From IMG/VR virus record IMGVR_UViG_3300035182_002389, positions 62,001 to 126,000 of that record: 64,000 nucleotides of DNA. One strand, written 5' to 3'. Positions 33,015 to 40,975 of the stretch are shown piece after piece. The position numbers and the translations under genes were made by a program. A model generated the notes under the pieces. It worked only from the letters and a program-made list of their open reading frames with translations. It made no database searches and was not told the origin of the DNA. This DNA comes from a virus. The number at the start of each line of letters is the position of its first letter. The stretch's first letter is position 1.

Positions 33015-33665
33015 GTGGACCGCCGCACCGACAAACGACGCCTGCTCGAAGCTTCCCGCAGCGCCTGGCAAATCGGAAAGAAGGCCGACCGCTACGTGAG
33101 CCAGCAGCGACACCTCGACGCCGCCGATGCGCATTTCAACGCGCACCTCCTGGAGCGTCGATTTCTCGACCGATACGGCAAGGCTCCGCTCGGCGACCGC
33201 TACCCGTTCGACGAACACCTACGCCAGCGCGAGCGCCACTTCGACGCCGTCGCCGAGGTCGAAGCGTGGTGGAAGAAGCGCAACGATCTGACCGTGAGGC
33301 TAGGCGAGTACAGCATCGCGGCGCGTTACGAGCAAAAGACGAATCTGCCGTGGCGCGCCGTCGAATCGCTGCGCCTCGAAGGTCTGTTCGCGGCGCGCGC
33401 CATCAACCTGCGCCACGATCTCATCGATCACGAGGGCCGCTTCAGCCGCTCGACCGACCACTCGGACATCGAGCGCGTCCGCGAACGCCACGCGGAAGCT
33501 CTCGCGGCCTTCCGGCGCGACAAGACCGGGCGCTACATCCTCGACATGAAGGAGCTGGCCGCCGCGCACGCTGCGACCCCCAAGGACCGCTACGGGCGCG
33601 TGCTTGGTCCCCTGTCGAAGTACGAGCGGGCGCGGGCCGCGCAAGGCGGCCGGAGCATGAGCTGA
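33015..33665 (+). CDS. Hypothetical helical protein, GTG leaderless start
   Basis: 216 residues, highly charged and helical (RRLLEASRSAWQIGKKADRYV, then RHFDAVAEVEAWWKKRND). TACTCT, six bases, GTG. No motif recognised. It is the only plus-strand gene between 30.1 and 37.4 kb. Confidence 0.55.
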   Translation: MDRRTDKRRLLEASRSAWQIGKKADRYVSQQRHLDAADAHFNAHLLERRFLDRYGKAPLGDRYPFDEHLRQRERHFDAVAEVEAWWKKRNDLTVRLGEYSIAARYEQKTNLPWRAVESLRLEGLFAARAINLRHDLIDHEGRFSRSTDHSDIERVRERHAEALAAFRRDKTGRYILDMKELAAAHAATPKDRYGRVLGPLSKYERARAAQGGRSMS

Positions 33666-33709
33666 CTCGAACGTGTTCAAAATCGTGCGCGAGGCTCGAC
33701 GACTGAGCT

Positions 33710-34027
33710 TCAACGCAACGACGACCGAGCCTCGGCGTAGTAGCGGTGCGCGAAGTCGTCGGCCATCGAAGCAAACTTCTCGACGTCCGAGCCCTCGATC
33801 TTGATCGGGTTGATGCCCGAGCCGAGGAGCCATTTCGTCCCGTGCTCGGGGAGCGTCGAGTAGTGGATCACGCTCGATGACGCGTCCATGTAGAAGTAGA
33901 GCTGCATCTGCCCGTCGGGCGACGTCGCGATAGAAGGCTTGCTCTTGGTCGCCTTCTTCGGGACCTTCCAGCCGCGCGCCTTCAGGGACAAGAGGATGTT
34001 GTTGATCGCGACGTCGATGGTCTGCAT
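33710..34027 (-). CDS. Hypothetical protein
   Basis: 105 residues; TIDVAINNILLSLKARGWKVPKK followed by beta strands (QMQLYFYMDASSSVIHYS) and a helix (FASMADDFAHRYYAEARSSL). No family seen. It follows the upstream gene by 6 nt. Confidence 0.5.
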   Translation of the reverse strand: MQTIDVAINNILLSLKARGWKVPKKATKSKPSIATSPDGQMQLYFYMDASSSVIHYSTLPEHGTKWLLGSGINPIKIEGSDVEKFASMADDFAHRYYAEARSSLR

Positions 34028-34033
34028 GGCGGC

Positions 34034-34363
34034 CTACTTCGAGCGGCGAAGGCTGCTCTTGTGCGACATCGGAATCGAGAGCGACAGCGGAGCGTCGCCT
34101 GCGCGAACATCGTACACGACAGTTCCCGGCGCGCCGACCTCGTCGTTCTTTCGCGACCAGCGAGCGAGCAACTGTCTCACCTTGCCGCGGACCTCTACGA
34201 CGTCGATGCGCGTTGTGTCGTCGCCGATGTTCGACGGCTCTTGGACGTGCACGTCGAACTCTCGGTAGAGACGGGCGAGATCCGAATAGCCCGTAGCGCC
34301 GGCGCCCAGATGACCGCGCGGAAAGTAGTAGAGCAGACCGTAGTTCGGAGCTTTGGGCGCCAT
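34034..34363 (-). CDS. Hypothetical protein
   Basis: 109 residues. Begins MAPKAPNYGLLYYFPRGHLG; later strands VHVQEPSNIGDDTTRIDVVEVRGKV. TACGAC, eight bases, ATG lies upstream, another leaderless-type start. Function unknown. Confidence 0.5.
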   Translation of the reverse strand: MAPKAPNYGLLYYFPRGHLGAGATGYSDLARLYREFDVHVQEPSNIGDDTTRIDVVEVRGKVRQLLARWSRKNDEVGAPGTVVYDVRAGDAPLSLSIPMSHKSSLRRSK

Positions 34364-34432
34364 GGGCGTCCGTCGTACGCGCTCAAGCGAGAAGCCTCAA
34401 CGCCGTCCACCAACCCCCACGGTTCTCTTCCA

Positions 34433-34972
34433 TCACGTCGCTGGAAGCGGCCGAAACCCGTACTTTCCGAGCGCGTAGAACATGAGCAACGCGCGGGCTG
34501 AGAGGAACGGAATCGCTGTCCCTTCGGTGCGCAAGTACGCCTGCGCCACCGTGATCGCGGGCAGCGCAAAGACCGTCTTCGTGCGCAGCGCAAAGGCGCC
34601 CGTGAGCGTCAGGTCGATCGCCCAATCAAGGTTTCCGCCCAGCTCCGAGGTCTGCCCCGTCGCCCGCGCGACTCGGCCGTCCGCTTCGTCCGCGGCGATG
34701 GAAGCCAATGCCCACCACGGCGAGCCGCCCGTGAGATAGGCGAGCCCGGCCACGTAGCCCGCGACGCTGATCGCGTTCGGCAGATTGAAGGGGCTCGGGG
34801 CAGGCTCGGCCGAGGATGCCGGCGGGCGCGCGGGACCGCCCACGCTCGATGTCACATCAGCGGTGGACGCGATGCCAGCGGTGGATGCGATGCCAACGCT
34901 CGACGTGGGGCCTCGCGGACGCAGCCAGTCGAATCCATAGCACGCAGAAAGGTCGGGTCTCACCGGCGCCAT
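34433..34972 (-). CDS. CDP-alcohol phosphatidyltransferase (phospholipid synthase)
   Basis: 179 residues. Residues 95-120 fit the full family signature D-x2-D-G-x2-A-R-x8-G-x3-D-x3-D exactly: D95, D98, G99, A102, R103, G112, D116, D120. Hydrophobic helices flank it (PNAISVAGYVAGLAYLTG before; AIDLTLTGAFAL and LPAITVAQAYL after), so it is an integral membrane enzyme, slightly shorter than PgsA/PssA. It would transfer a phosphatidyl group from CDP-diacylglycerol to an alcohol such as glycerol phosphate, serine or inositol. The N-terminal 60 residues are a low-complexity extension (STAGIASTADVTSS). Start chosen at TAGAAT, seven bases, ATG. Confidence 0.8.
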   Translation of the reverse strand: MAPVRPDLSACYGFDWLRPRGPTSSVGIASTAGIASTADVTSSVGGPARPPASSAEPAPSPFNLPNAISVAGYVAGLAYLTGGSPWWALASIAADEADGRVARATGQTSELGGNLDWAIDLTLTGAFALRTKTVFALPAITVAQAYLRTEGTAIPFLSARALLMFYALGKYGFRPLPAT

Positions 34973-34998
34973 GGCATCCATTCTACCTGTGAAGATCC

Positions 34999-35544
34999 TC
35001 AGCGACCACGTCGGACTGACACGCTCTGCCACGAGCCCGCCATCGCGCGGCTCAACGGCATGCCGTGCAAGGATCCGCTCCACAAGCGCAACGGAGAGCG
35101 CTCGACGGACTCGATCGCCGAGAGGCGAAAGAGCGCGACGCTCCAGTGTCGATACCCCTCCGCACTGTCGTCGCAGATGACTGCGTCGACGCGGCGAGCG
35201 CGAAAGAACGGAGCGCCCTCGTACAAGTCGAGGTTCTCGTAGGTCGCGTGCTTCTCCCACTCCCACAGGGCCGCGCGCTCGCGCGTCGCGATGTGCTTCT
35301 GGAAGGCTCGAACCGAGGAGCGTTCGAGGTCGAGGATGTCGACGACGTTGCTGCTCGGTCGCAGCATGATCTTCCAGATCGTGCACGAGGGCTTCTGACC
35401 GTGGAACCTTGCGTACGCGTACGCGGCGATGGGGTTCGCCGTGAGCCAGAGGATGCCGTTGCCGTTGAGCGCGAGGCGGTCGTAGTCCTCGCACGTGCCG
35501 TGGTAGAGCGGTTGTCGCCAAACGCGGGAACGTGCGGAGGACAT
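34999..35544 (-). CDS. ADP-ribosyltransferase-like protein
   Basis: 181 residues. QPLYHGTCEDYDRLALNGNGILWLTANPIAAYAYARF (about 11-47) has the Y-H-G-T and L-T-x-x-P-x-x-A-x-x-Y-A pattern of ADP-ribosyltransferase folds in phage and polyvalent proteins. Catalytic Glu not located with confidence. Might modify a host protein or nucleic acid. Two further proteins with a similar N-terminus lie at 43503 and 55903. Confidence 0.5.
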   Translation of the reverse strand: MSSARSRVWRQPLYHGTCEDYDRLALNGNGILWLTANPIAAYAYARFHGQKPSCTIWKIMLRPSSNVVDILDLERSSVRAFQKHIATRERAALWEWEKHATYENLDLYEGAPFFRARRVDAVICDDSAEGYRHWSVALFRLSAIESVERSPLRLWSGSLHGMPLSRAMAGSWQSVSVRRGR

Positions 35545-35599
35545 GGTCGTTCAATCTGCGTTCGAGGCCGATGAGCAAGACAGGAAGAGAGCGAGAACG

Positions 35600-35707
35600 C
35601 TCGGGGGCTGCGCGCCCCCGAACCCCGCGCCACCTGCGGTGGGGCTCCTGTTGGGGCTCTGCCCCAAACCCCGCTGAGGGGCGCTCACAGCGCGCCCCTC
35701 AGACTCC
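35600..35707. repeat. Repeat family A, copy 1
   Basis: A 105-bp cassette: GGGGGCTGCGCGCCCCC, CACCTGCGGTGGGG, GGGGCTCTGCCCC and GAGGGGCGCTCACAGCGCGCCCCTC stem-loops in a fixed order, ending CAGACTCCC. It abuts the stop codon of the minus-strand gene 35708-36718. The strong hairpins may act as a terminator. Copies also at 39023, 40286, 49330, 50061 and 60495. Confidence 0.9.
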
Positions 35708-36718
35708 CTACTGCTGAAGCTCTTGCAGGCGCTGGTCGGCCATCTGCGCCAGCTCGCTGCACCCATTCGCGGCAGCCGCGTCGCGCGTCTGCTGGATGGC
35801 GCCCTGATTCTGAGAGTTCATCACTTGGTCGAGGACGTTGCGGTACGCGTCCGCGACGTAACCGTTCGTGCAGCCGACCTGGCCGAACGGCGTGTTGATG
35901 AGCGAGGCCTGCATGCGCTGCTTCGCGTACGTGGCCAGCTCGCTGCAACCGTTTGCTTGGGCGACGTTGAGCGTGTCCTGGAGCTGCGTCTGGTCGGTTG
36001 CCCGACTGACCTGATCGAGCACGCCGCGATACGCGGACGCCACGAGTCCGGCCGAACAGACGACCGGGCCGAAGGGCGTGTTGAACGCGAGCGACTGAAG
36101 CCGCTGCGTCGCTGCATCCGTGAGCGCGGGGCAGTTGTGCGACTGCGCGATGTCGATGATCTGCTGGAGCGCGTCCGCGTCCTGCGAATCGTGAATCCGG
36201 TCGAGGACGTGATCCTGGTCGTCGTACGTCTCGTTGTTCGAGCAGACGATTCGGCCCATCGGCGTCTCGATGGTGAACGCGAGCATTCGGTTGTCGATGG
36301 CCTGCGTCAGATCATCGCAGCCGAGCGATTGGGAGACGTTGCGCGCGTAGTTGAGGTCTTGCATGTTCGACGACGATCGCGCCCCGTCAAGCACGCTGCG
36401 GTAGGCGTTGAGCACGCTCCCGCTCTCACACGCGACCGGCCCAAAGGGCGTGTCGGTCGTCGCCACCGGCGTGGCCGGCGTCGGTTCGGCCGGCTTGGGC
36501 GTGTTGTGGATGACGTCGGGCTGCACGACGGGCGGGACATACGCGGGCGGCGCGGGCGGCGCAGGGAGGACGGGCGTGCCCGGGAGCTTCTGCGAGGGCA
36601 CGATGGGCGGAGCGGCTGCGGGCGCCGCCGCCTTCGACGATTTCGCGATGAGGACGACCGCTGCGATGGCCGCGATGCCGCCGCCGACGAACAGAATCTT
36701 CTTGGTGTTCGGGTCCAT
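35708..36718 (-). CDS. Single-anchor membrane protein with four Cys-pair repeats
   Basis: 336 residues. Residues 6-28 (KKILFVGGGIAAIAAVVLIAK) are the membrane helix, then a Pro-rich linker to residue 85. Four tandem units of about 62 residues follow, each starting N/D/E-T-P-F/M-G-x-V-x-C and holding NGCSELA or similar about 40 residues later. Each unit thus carries two Cys that could pair in a disulphide. AGGAAG ribosome site. The palindrome at 36751 lies upstream. Repeat modules on a membrane anchor suggest ligand or cell-wall binding. Confidence 0.7.
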   Translation of the reverse strand: MDPNTKKILFVGGGIAAIAAVVLIAKSSKAAAPAAAPPIVPSQKLPGTPVLPAPPAPPAYVPPVVQPDVIHNTPKPAEPTPATPVATTDTPFGPVACESGSVLNAYRSVLDGARSSSNMQDLNYARNVSQSLGCDDLTQAIDNRMLAFTIETPMGRIVCSNNETYDDQDHVLDRIHDSQDADALQQIIDIAQSHNCPALTDAATQRLQSLAFNTPFGPVVCSAGLVASAYRGVLDQVSRATDQTQLQDTLNVAQANGCSELATYAKQRMQASLINTPFGQVGCTNGYVADAYRNVLDQVMNSQNQGAIQQTRDAAAANGCSELAQMADQRLQELQQ

Positions 36719-36750
36719 GTTCTTCCTCACCGCTCTCTGATGTGCGGACA

Positions 36751-36765
36751 GCTTATCACAAGCCG
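36751..36765. promoter_or_regulatory. Palindrome, upstream of 36718 gene
   Basis: AGCTTATCACAAGCC; minus-strand reading GGCTTGTGATAAGCT. It directly follows the stop codon of the 36767 gene. Confidence 0.55.
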
Positions 36766-36766
36766 G

Positions 36767-37390
36767 CTACCGACCAATGGACGCGTCGTAGTCCTTCTCT
36801 TCGCGCATCGGCGGCCTGTAGTGCACGTCGACCTTGATGCCGAACTTCGCGACCAGTGCTTCGACGGCCAACTGGTCGATGGACCGCGTGCGCCGATCGA
36901 TCTTCCCCCTGAGCTGACCGCCTTGCCCGAACCGGCCGAACATGAAATGCGGGTGATGTCTCGGCAGAAAATCCGGCACGATGTAACCGCGACAGAGAGA
37001 GCCGTCCTTCTCCCAGACGTACATGTGAATGTGGTCGGGATGGCTCATCGCCGTCGATGAGGAGTTCTTCGGGTACGGCCCGTGTGCGCGTCCTTGCGGC
37101 GGTCGAGGCGTCAACAAAGGCTTGCCGCCCACCTTCAACGCGCCGGCGCCGACGATGTACTGCCCGTCCTTGCGGCTCTCGACCATCATCTGATCGGTCG
37201 GTTTCGAGGATCGCATCTCCGCCGACGCGTACGGCTCGAACATGTTGATCTCGCCGAGCACCTTCACGCGCTCTTTGCCGCGGTAGGCGATGAAGGGGAA
37301 GCGTGCGCGCACGAGCGCCGCAAGCTCAGCGTCCCGCAGCTCCTTGAACCGAAGCTGCTCGGCCGCCGAGAGGTCGTCCCAATACTTCAT
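36767..37390 (-). CDS. Hypothetical protein
   Basis: 207 residues. Starts with a charged helix (WDDLSAAEQLRFKELRDAELAALVRARFPF); His-rich middle SHPDHIHMYVWEKDG and RHHPHFMFGRFGQGG. Start TAATCT, six bases, ATG. Not assigned; His-rich stretch could bind metal. Confidence 0.5.
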   Translation of the reverse strand: MKYWDDLSAAEQLRFKELRDAELAALVRARFPFIAYRGKERVKVLGEINMFEPYASAEMRSSKPTDQMMVESRKDGQYIVGAGALKVGGKPLLTPRPPQGRAHGPYPKNSSSTAMSHPDHIHMYVWEKDGSLCRGYIVPDFLPRHHPHFMFGRFGQGGQLRGKIDRRTRSIDQLAVEALVAKFGIKVDVHYRPPMREEKDYDASIGR

Positions 37391-37436
37391 GGCGCAAGAT
37401 TACTCACAAAGCCGCGTCGCGTATACGTGCCGGCGG

Positions 37437-37451
37437 GGCTTGTGACAAGCC
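37437..37451. promoter_or_regulatory. Palindrome GGCTTGTGACAAGCC between divergent genes
   Basis: Perfect 15-bp palindrome between 37390 (minus) and 37492 (plus), both with -10 boxes 6-7 bases before their ATG. Confidence 0.7.
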
Positions 37452-37491
37452 AGCCTTGGCATGCGTCAGGGCGCGTGCGAAGCTCTCCGCC

Positions 37492-37854
37492 ATGGCCAAG
37501 ACCTCGCTGCAACCGTGGGAGCGCAAGCTGAGCCCCGAAATCCGATCCCGCATCGAGGCGGGTCGCACCCGCGACCTGAAGGACAGGCTTCGTGCGACGT
37601 CGAACGTCATGGCCTCCACCGCCTACGCGTTCTTGGAGACCGCGAAGGAAGACCGAAAGCTCTTCGAGCTTCTCGCGAACCATTTCCACGGCGACCCCTA
37701 CTACATGAGCAAAGAGCGCGCGTGGCACGCGGCCAGCCACGTGATGCAGGCGCTGCGCGCCGAAGCCAAGAAGCTCATGAAACACGCCACGTACGCCAGC
37801 TCGATGGCGCGAGGGGCCGAGCGCAAGCTCTCGAAGCTCGGCGCGCGCCAGTAG
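37492..37854 (+). CDS. Hypothetical helical protein
   Basis: 120 residues, all helical and charged (LSPEIRSRIEAGRTRDLKDRLRATSNVMASTAYAFLETAK, then basic). GAAGCT, seven bases, ATG. No family recognised. Confidence 0.55.
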   Translation: MAKTSLQPWERKLSPEIRSRIEAGRTRDLKDRLRATSNVMASTAYAFLETAKEDRKLFELLANHFHGDPYYMSKERAWHAASHVMQALRAEAKKLMKHATYASSMARGAERKLSKLGARQ

Positions 37855-37885
37855 ACGTCGACGATCGCTCCCCCATTTCGCGCCC

Positions 37886-37900
37886 GACTTCCGACAAGCC
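37886..37900. promoter_or_regulatory. Palindrome GACTTCCGACAAGCC, 6 bp before -10
   Basis: Followed by GTGATAGAAT (extended -10), six bases, ATG of the 37917 gene. Confidence 0.65.
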
Positions 37901-37916
37901 GTGATAGAATCAGCGG

Positions 37917-38246
37917 ATGTCGAGCCTGTCGCCGCACACCTTCACCGATTCCGATCACCACGTCCTCGACCGCGCCTCGCGCGAGTGGTGGAAGCTCGGA
38001 TGGGACTGCCTCGATTTCACGCTCTCCCACATGCGATGGGTGCGCGGTCGAGAGGGCATCGAAGTGTGGTCGACCGCGCGCGGCATCGACGTCTTCCACG
38101 TGATCGACGGTTCGCGCACCACACTTCGACCTGGAGGGTTTCGCGCGGGCAAGGCCCACGAGATCCTCAAGGTGCTCGCGCCCGTCCTCCATGCGCCGAC
38201 CTCTTCCATCGCGCCGACTTCTTCGCGCCGCGGCTCGCTGCGCTGA
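37917..38246 (+). CDS. Hypothetical protein, leaderless start
   Basis: 109 residues, aromatic N-terminal half (SREWWKLGWDCLDFTLSHMRW) and a strand pair (GIEVWSTARGIDVFHVID). TAGAAT, six bases, ATG. Function unknown. Confidence 0.55.
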   Translation: MSSLSPHTFTDSDHHVLDRASREWWKLGWDCLDFTLSHMRWVRGREGIEVWSTARGIDVFHVIDGSRTTLRPGGFRAGKAHEILKVLAPVLHAPTSSIAPTSSRRGSLR

Positions 38247-38256
38247 CGCGGGCCTC

Positions 38257-38976
38257 TCACCCCTCGACGTTGCGGAGCACGGTGTTGACGACTCGCTTGC
38301 GGTCGCGCGGCGACCAGTAGGGCGAGTAGAGACGCCATGTCTCACTCTGCTTCAGCATCACGCTCAAGCCTTCGCTCTTGCCGAACAGCTTCACGAACCG
38401 CTCGTACGCGGGGAGGATGTTCGACAGCTCGTCGAGGATGTTGATCAGGTACGCGGACACCTCTTTGCGCTGCGCGTAGTGCGTGCGCGGATCGTGCTCG
38501 ACTCTCCCTCGGGCCGCAGCGAACGCAGCGTCCGCTCCAGGGCCTGCCGTGTACGTCGGTCGAATCCCAGGGTCCGAGGCGTGACCAAGCTCGTGGATGA
38601 GCGTCTTGTAGAACTGCGAGGCGATGAGATCGCTGCCCGCAGCGGAGCGGTGAAGCTCGCTTGCGGGCACGCTGCCGTTGAACAGCAGCACGACGACGGG
38701 TTTGCCGTCGGGGGCGTGGCCGTAGCCGCCCTCGTGGACGTAGGCGCGCTCGTTCATGCGCCTCGCCAAGAGGACGATGTAGACCGTCTTCGACCATCCT
38801 CGGGCGTCGAGGATCTCGTACGGCTTGCCGGCCAAGAGCGTCTGGTCGCCGAGCGCGCCCGAATGCCCCTTCGTCTTCTCTGCGACGACGTCCTGAAGCT
38901 CTTTCGCGAGCCGCCTCGCCGAAGGCTTGTGGACCGGCAGCGTGCGGGCAAACCGATCGGCGGAAGAGTTCATCAT
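38257..38976 (-). CDS. Zinc metallopeptidase (zincin) protein
   Basis: 239 residues. LIHELGHASDP (HELGH at 128-132) is the HExxH zinc site; a later Glu in KEVSAYL (about 174) could be the third ligand. Before it lie the strands VYIVLLA and VVVLLFNG typical of zincins. It resembles the small metallopeptidases found as PolyVal modules of phages and conjugative elements. No signal peptide. TAGGCT lies ten bases before the ATG. Starts at 38976 or the adjacent 38973 ATG. Confidence 0.75.
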   Translation of the reverse strand: MMNSSADRFARTLPVHKPSARRLAKELQDVVAEKTKGHSGALGDQTLLAGKPYEILDARGWSKTVYIVLLARRMNERAYVHEGGYGHAPDGKPVVVLLFNGSVPASELHRSAAGSDLIASQFYKTLIHELGHASDPGIRPTYTAGPGADAAFAAARGRVEHDPRTHYAQRKEVSAYLINILDELSNILPAYERFVKLFGKSEGLSVMLKQSETWRLYSPYWSPRDRKRVVNTVLRNVEG

Positions 38977-39022
38977 CTCGGACTCAAGCCTATCAGAGCC
39001 AAATCGAATCGAGAGCGAGACG

Positions 39023-39133
39023 CTCGGGGGCTGCGCGCCCCCGAACCCTGCGCCACCTGCGGTGGGGCTACTGTTGGGGGCTCTGCCCCCAAACCCCCGC
39101 TGAGGGCGCTTTCAGCGCGCCCTCAGACTCCCC
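39023..39133. repeat. Repeat family A, copy 2
   Basis: Cassette with GGGGGCTGCGCGCCCCC and GGGGGCTCTGCCCCC hairpins, ending CAGACTCCC. It lies inside the 3' end of the minus-strand gene 39068-39709 and supplies that gene's C-terminus and stop codon. Confidence 0.9.
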
Positions 39134-39709
39134 GCCGACATACCCCCATTCGAGGATCGAGTCGCCGTTCGTGTAGAGCGTGCGCGCGGGGACGACCTTG
39201 CTCACGATGGCGTAGTGGCCGCGCATCGGGCCTTCGCCGTGTGAGGCGGCATACGCGCGGTCGAGCGCCACCCAATCGCCCGGGTTGATGGTCGCGCGCC
39301 GAACCTTCTCGGGCGGCGGCATGGCGCGCAGTTGCGCGAGCGAGGCCACGATCGAGTCGTAGAGAGCAGATTTGGAGTGCGCGCCGTAGACAGCCCTGCG
39401 CGACGGCGGGAGCTGTCCGCGACGAAGCAGAGACGCGCGGTCGGCCTCCATCTGACGGATCTGCGCATCGCGGTTCGCGGGCAGCTTGATCGTCGCGCGG
39501 TAGATGCGCACCGGGCGGTTCGGATGGCCCCGCATGCGGCGGACAATCCCCCACGTGACGAGGTCCGTGCCGTCGCCGACGCCGTAGTACCGAGGGCCAA
39601 GCGACGAGTAGACGTCCTCAGGGTAGACGCTGCCCGCCGTGAGGTCGTGCAGCGGTGCCGCCTCGCGGCCGGGCGCTCTGTGGTCGATCCGGTAGTCGTC
39701 GTTGCTCAT
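39068..39709 (-). CDS. ADP-ribosyltransferase-like protein, C-terminus encoded by repeat A
   Basis: 213 residues. PVRIYRATIKLPANRDAQI (about 64-82) and GDWVALDRAYAASHGEG...YAIVSKVVPARTLYTNGDSILEWGY match the pattern seen in ART-like phage proteins (R at the strand start, then I-x-P-G-D-W-V-x-x, then L-Y-x-x-G-x-x-I-x-E-W-G-Y). The last 20 residues (ESEGALKAPSAGVWGQSPQQ) come from repeat A, so the original end was lost or replaced. ATGA overlap with the next gene. Confidence 0.6.
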   Translation of the reverse strand: MSNDDYRIDHRAPGREAAPLHDLTAGSVYPEDVYSSLGPRYYGVGDGTDLVTWGIVRRMRGHPNRPVRIYRATIKLPANRDAQIRQMEADRASLLRRGQLPPSRRAVYGAHSKSALYDSIVASLAQLRAMPPPEKVRRATINPGDWVALDRAYAASHGEGPMRGHYAIVSKVVPARTLYTNGDSILEWGYVGGESEGALKAPSAGVWGQSPQQ

Positions 39710-39960
39710 GACGTCTTTCGACGAAGGATCGCGAGAAAGTAGCGCACGACATAGAGCCGCGCGCTCTCGGAGAACGTTGCGACCGAGCGGCCTTGCGGAC
39801 TTTTCGGTCGGAGCATGTCGATCTCGTTCAGGACGACGTCGATGGAGACGAGCTTGTGGCGCGCGATGGTCTCGATCGCCTCCCAGAACTCGGGCTCCAG
39901 CGACACGCTGGTGCGCTTGCCGCGAAGACTCACGTTGCGGACGTTGGCAGAGCGAGGCAT
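39706..39960 (-). CDS. Ribbon-helix-helix regulator (RHH_4 type)
   Basis: 84 residues. SVSLEPEFWEAIETIARHKLVSIDVVLNEID (about 18-48), after RNVSLRGKRT, matches RHH_4, a ribbon-helix-helix family mostly known from alphaproteobacteria. Likely a dimeric DNA-binding repressor. ATGA overlaps on both sides place it between an ART-like gene and the 39960 gene in one operon, so it may autoregulate the unit. Confidence 0.7.
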   Translation of the reverse strand: MPRSANVRNVSLRGKRTSVSLEPEFWEAIETIARHKLVSIDVVLNEIDMLRPKSPQGRSVATFSESARLYVVRYFLAILRRKTS

Positions 39961-40274
39961 CAGCGACCGATCGATCTGGCCCAGAGGTAGGTGCCCTTGG
40001 AGATGGTGTAGAAGGTGTCCCCCTTCCACGCTCGGTACTCGGACTTTTCGGCCTTCTTCTTGAGGTTGGCCTCGTAGATGCGCTGCTCGTCGCCATCCAT
40101 CCGATTGAACTTCACGCGGTCGAAGAAGTCGCGCCAGTTCGGCTTGACCTCCTCCACACGATCCGCGTACTGGCCGACCCACTCCAGCTCCGTCATCACG
40201 CCTTCGGGGAAGCGAAGCAGGCGCGCCGACGTGCCGATCGAAGAGAGTGAGGAGGAGGTCTTTCTCGAAGCCAT
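39960..40274 (-). CDS. Hypothetical protein
   Basis: 104 residues. LEWVGQYADRVEEVKPNWRDFFDRVKFNRMDGDEQRIYEANLKKK is a helical body; YRAWKGDTFYTISKGTYLWARS follows. AAGAGG ribosome site. First gene of the ATGA-linked trio with the RHH and ART-like genes. Function unknown. Confidence 0.5.
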   Translation of the reverse strand: MASRKTSSSLSSIGTSARLLRFPEGVMTELEWVGQYADRVEEVKPNWRDFFDRVKFNRMDGDEQRIYEANLKKKAEKSEYRAWKGDTFYTISKGTYLWARSIGR

Positions 40275-40285
40275 GGAAACCTCTT

Positions 40286-40447
40286 GCGAGCGAAACGAGA
40301 GCGAGACGAGACGAGAGCGAGACGAGAGCGAGACGAGAGTGGGGGCTGCGCACCCCCACACCCCGCGCCACCTGCGGTGGGGCTACTGTTGGGGGCTCTG
40401 CCCCCAAACCCCCGCTGAGGGCGCTTTCAGCGCGCCCTCAGACTCCC
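40286..40447. repeat. Repeat family A, copy 3, with GAGACGAGAGC array
   Basis: GAGACGAGA/GCGAGACGA tandem units (40286-40338), then a full A cassette ending CAGACTCCC at 40447. On the minus strand the end of the lipoprotein gene runs into the cassette and stops there. Confidence 0.85.
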
Positions 40448-40975
40448 GCCGTTGCGGGCCTTGAGCGTCGCGATCTTCGACACGAGCGTGTCGTAGCCGC
40501 GCGGCGTCGGGACGGCCTTCGGAGCGGTCGCCATCATCGGACCCGGCACGCTGCTGGAGGGCGCGGCGACGGGCGCGGGGGCCTGCATGAGCACCTTGAA
40601 CTCGTCGACGACGGCCTGGAGGTTCTGCACGGCCGTCATCAGGTCGGCGATGACCTTCGAGAAGTCGGGGTTGCTCTGCTTCAGGTCGGCGGCGGCCTGC
40701 ACGGAGGCCTGCAAGGCGTCGACGGCGCTGTTGACCGCGAGAACGCTCTCGTCGAACTTCGCCTGCGCGACGGCCTGCTTGTCGGCCGGGATGGCGGGCT
40801 TGATGCTGCCGAACACGACCTCGGCGATCGAGAGGATGGTGCTGATCGACTGGATCAGGCTCTCGGTCTGCGCGACCGGGTCCTTCTGGAAGTTCGACCA
40901 CCACGTCGAGCAACTGGTGAGCGAGAGCACGGGGACGATGAGCGCGATGGCGGTGAACTTGTAGAGCTTTCGCAT
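40427..40975 (-). CDS. Lipoprotein, possible spanin-like
   Basis: 182 residues. N-terminal signal (LYKFTAIALIVPVLSLTSCS) ends in a lipobox LTSC, so it should be lipidated at the Cys and, in a Gram-negative host, sorted to the inner or outer membrane. The rest is a helical, coiled-coil-like body (VFGSIKPAIPADKQAVAQAKFDESVLAVNSAVDALQASVQ) and a Pro-rich segment. The stop codon lies in repeat A (tail GGSLRAR). TAGGCT, nine bases, ATG. A spanin role is only one possibility. Confidence 0.65.
   Translation of the reverse strand: MRKLYKFTAIALIVPVLSLTSCSTWWSNFQKDPVAQTESLIQSISTILSIAEVVFGSIKPAIPADKQAVAQAKFDESVLAVNSAVDALQASVQAAADLKQSNPDFSKVIADLMTAVQNLQAVVDEFKVLMQAPAPVAAPSSSVPGPMMATAPKAVPTPRGYDTLVSKIATLKARNGGSLRAR

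Noticed and set aside
35600-35707. Family A cassette as a simple Rho-independent terminator only
   Set aside because: Hairpins are strong, but there is no U-run, and the same four-hairpin order is repeated six times, once with a target duplication, so it is better called a dispersed repeat that may also stop transcription.
38257-38976. Phage tail-associated or capsid-maturation protease
   Set aside because: HELGH identifies a zincin, but neither portal nor scaffold genes are nearby, so a structural-protease role has no support.
40427-40975. o-spanin or Rz1-type lysis protein
   Set aside because: It has a lipobox, but no i-spanin or endolysin is adjacent and it is longer than usual o-spanins; left as a lipoprotein.
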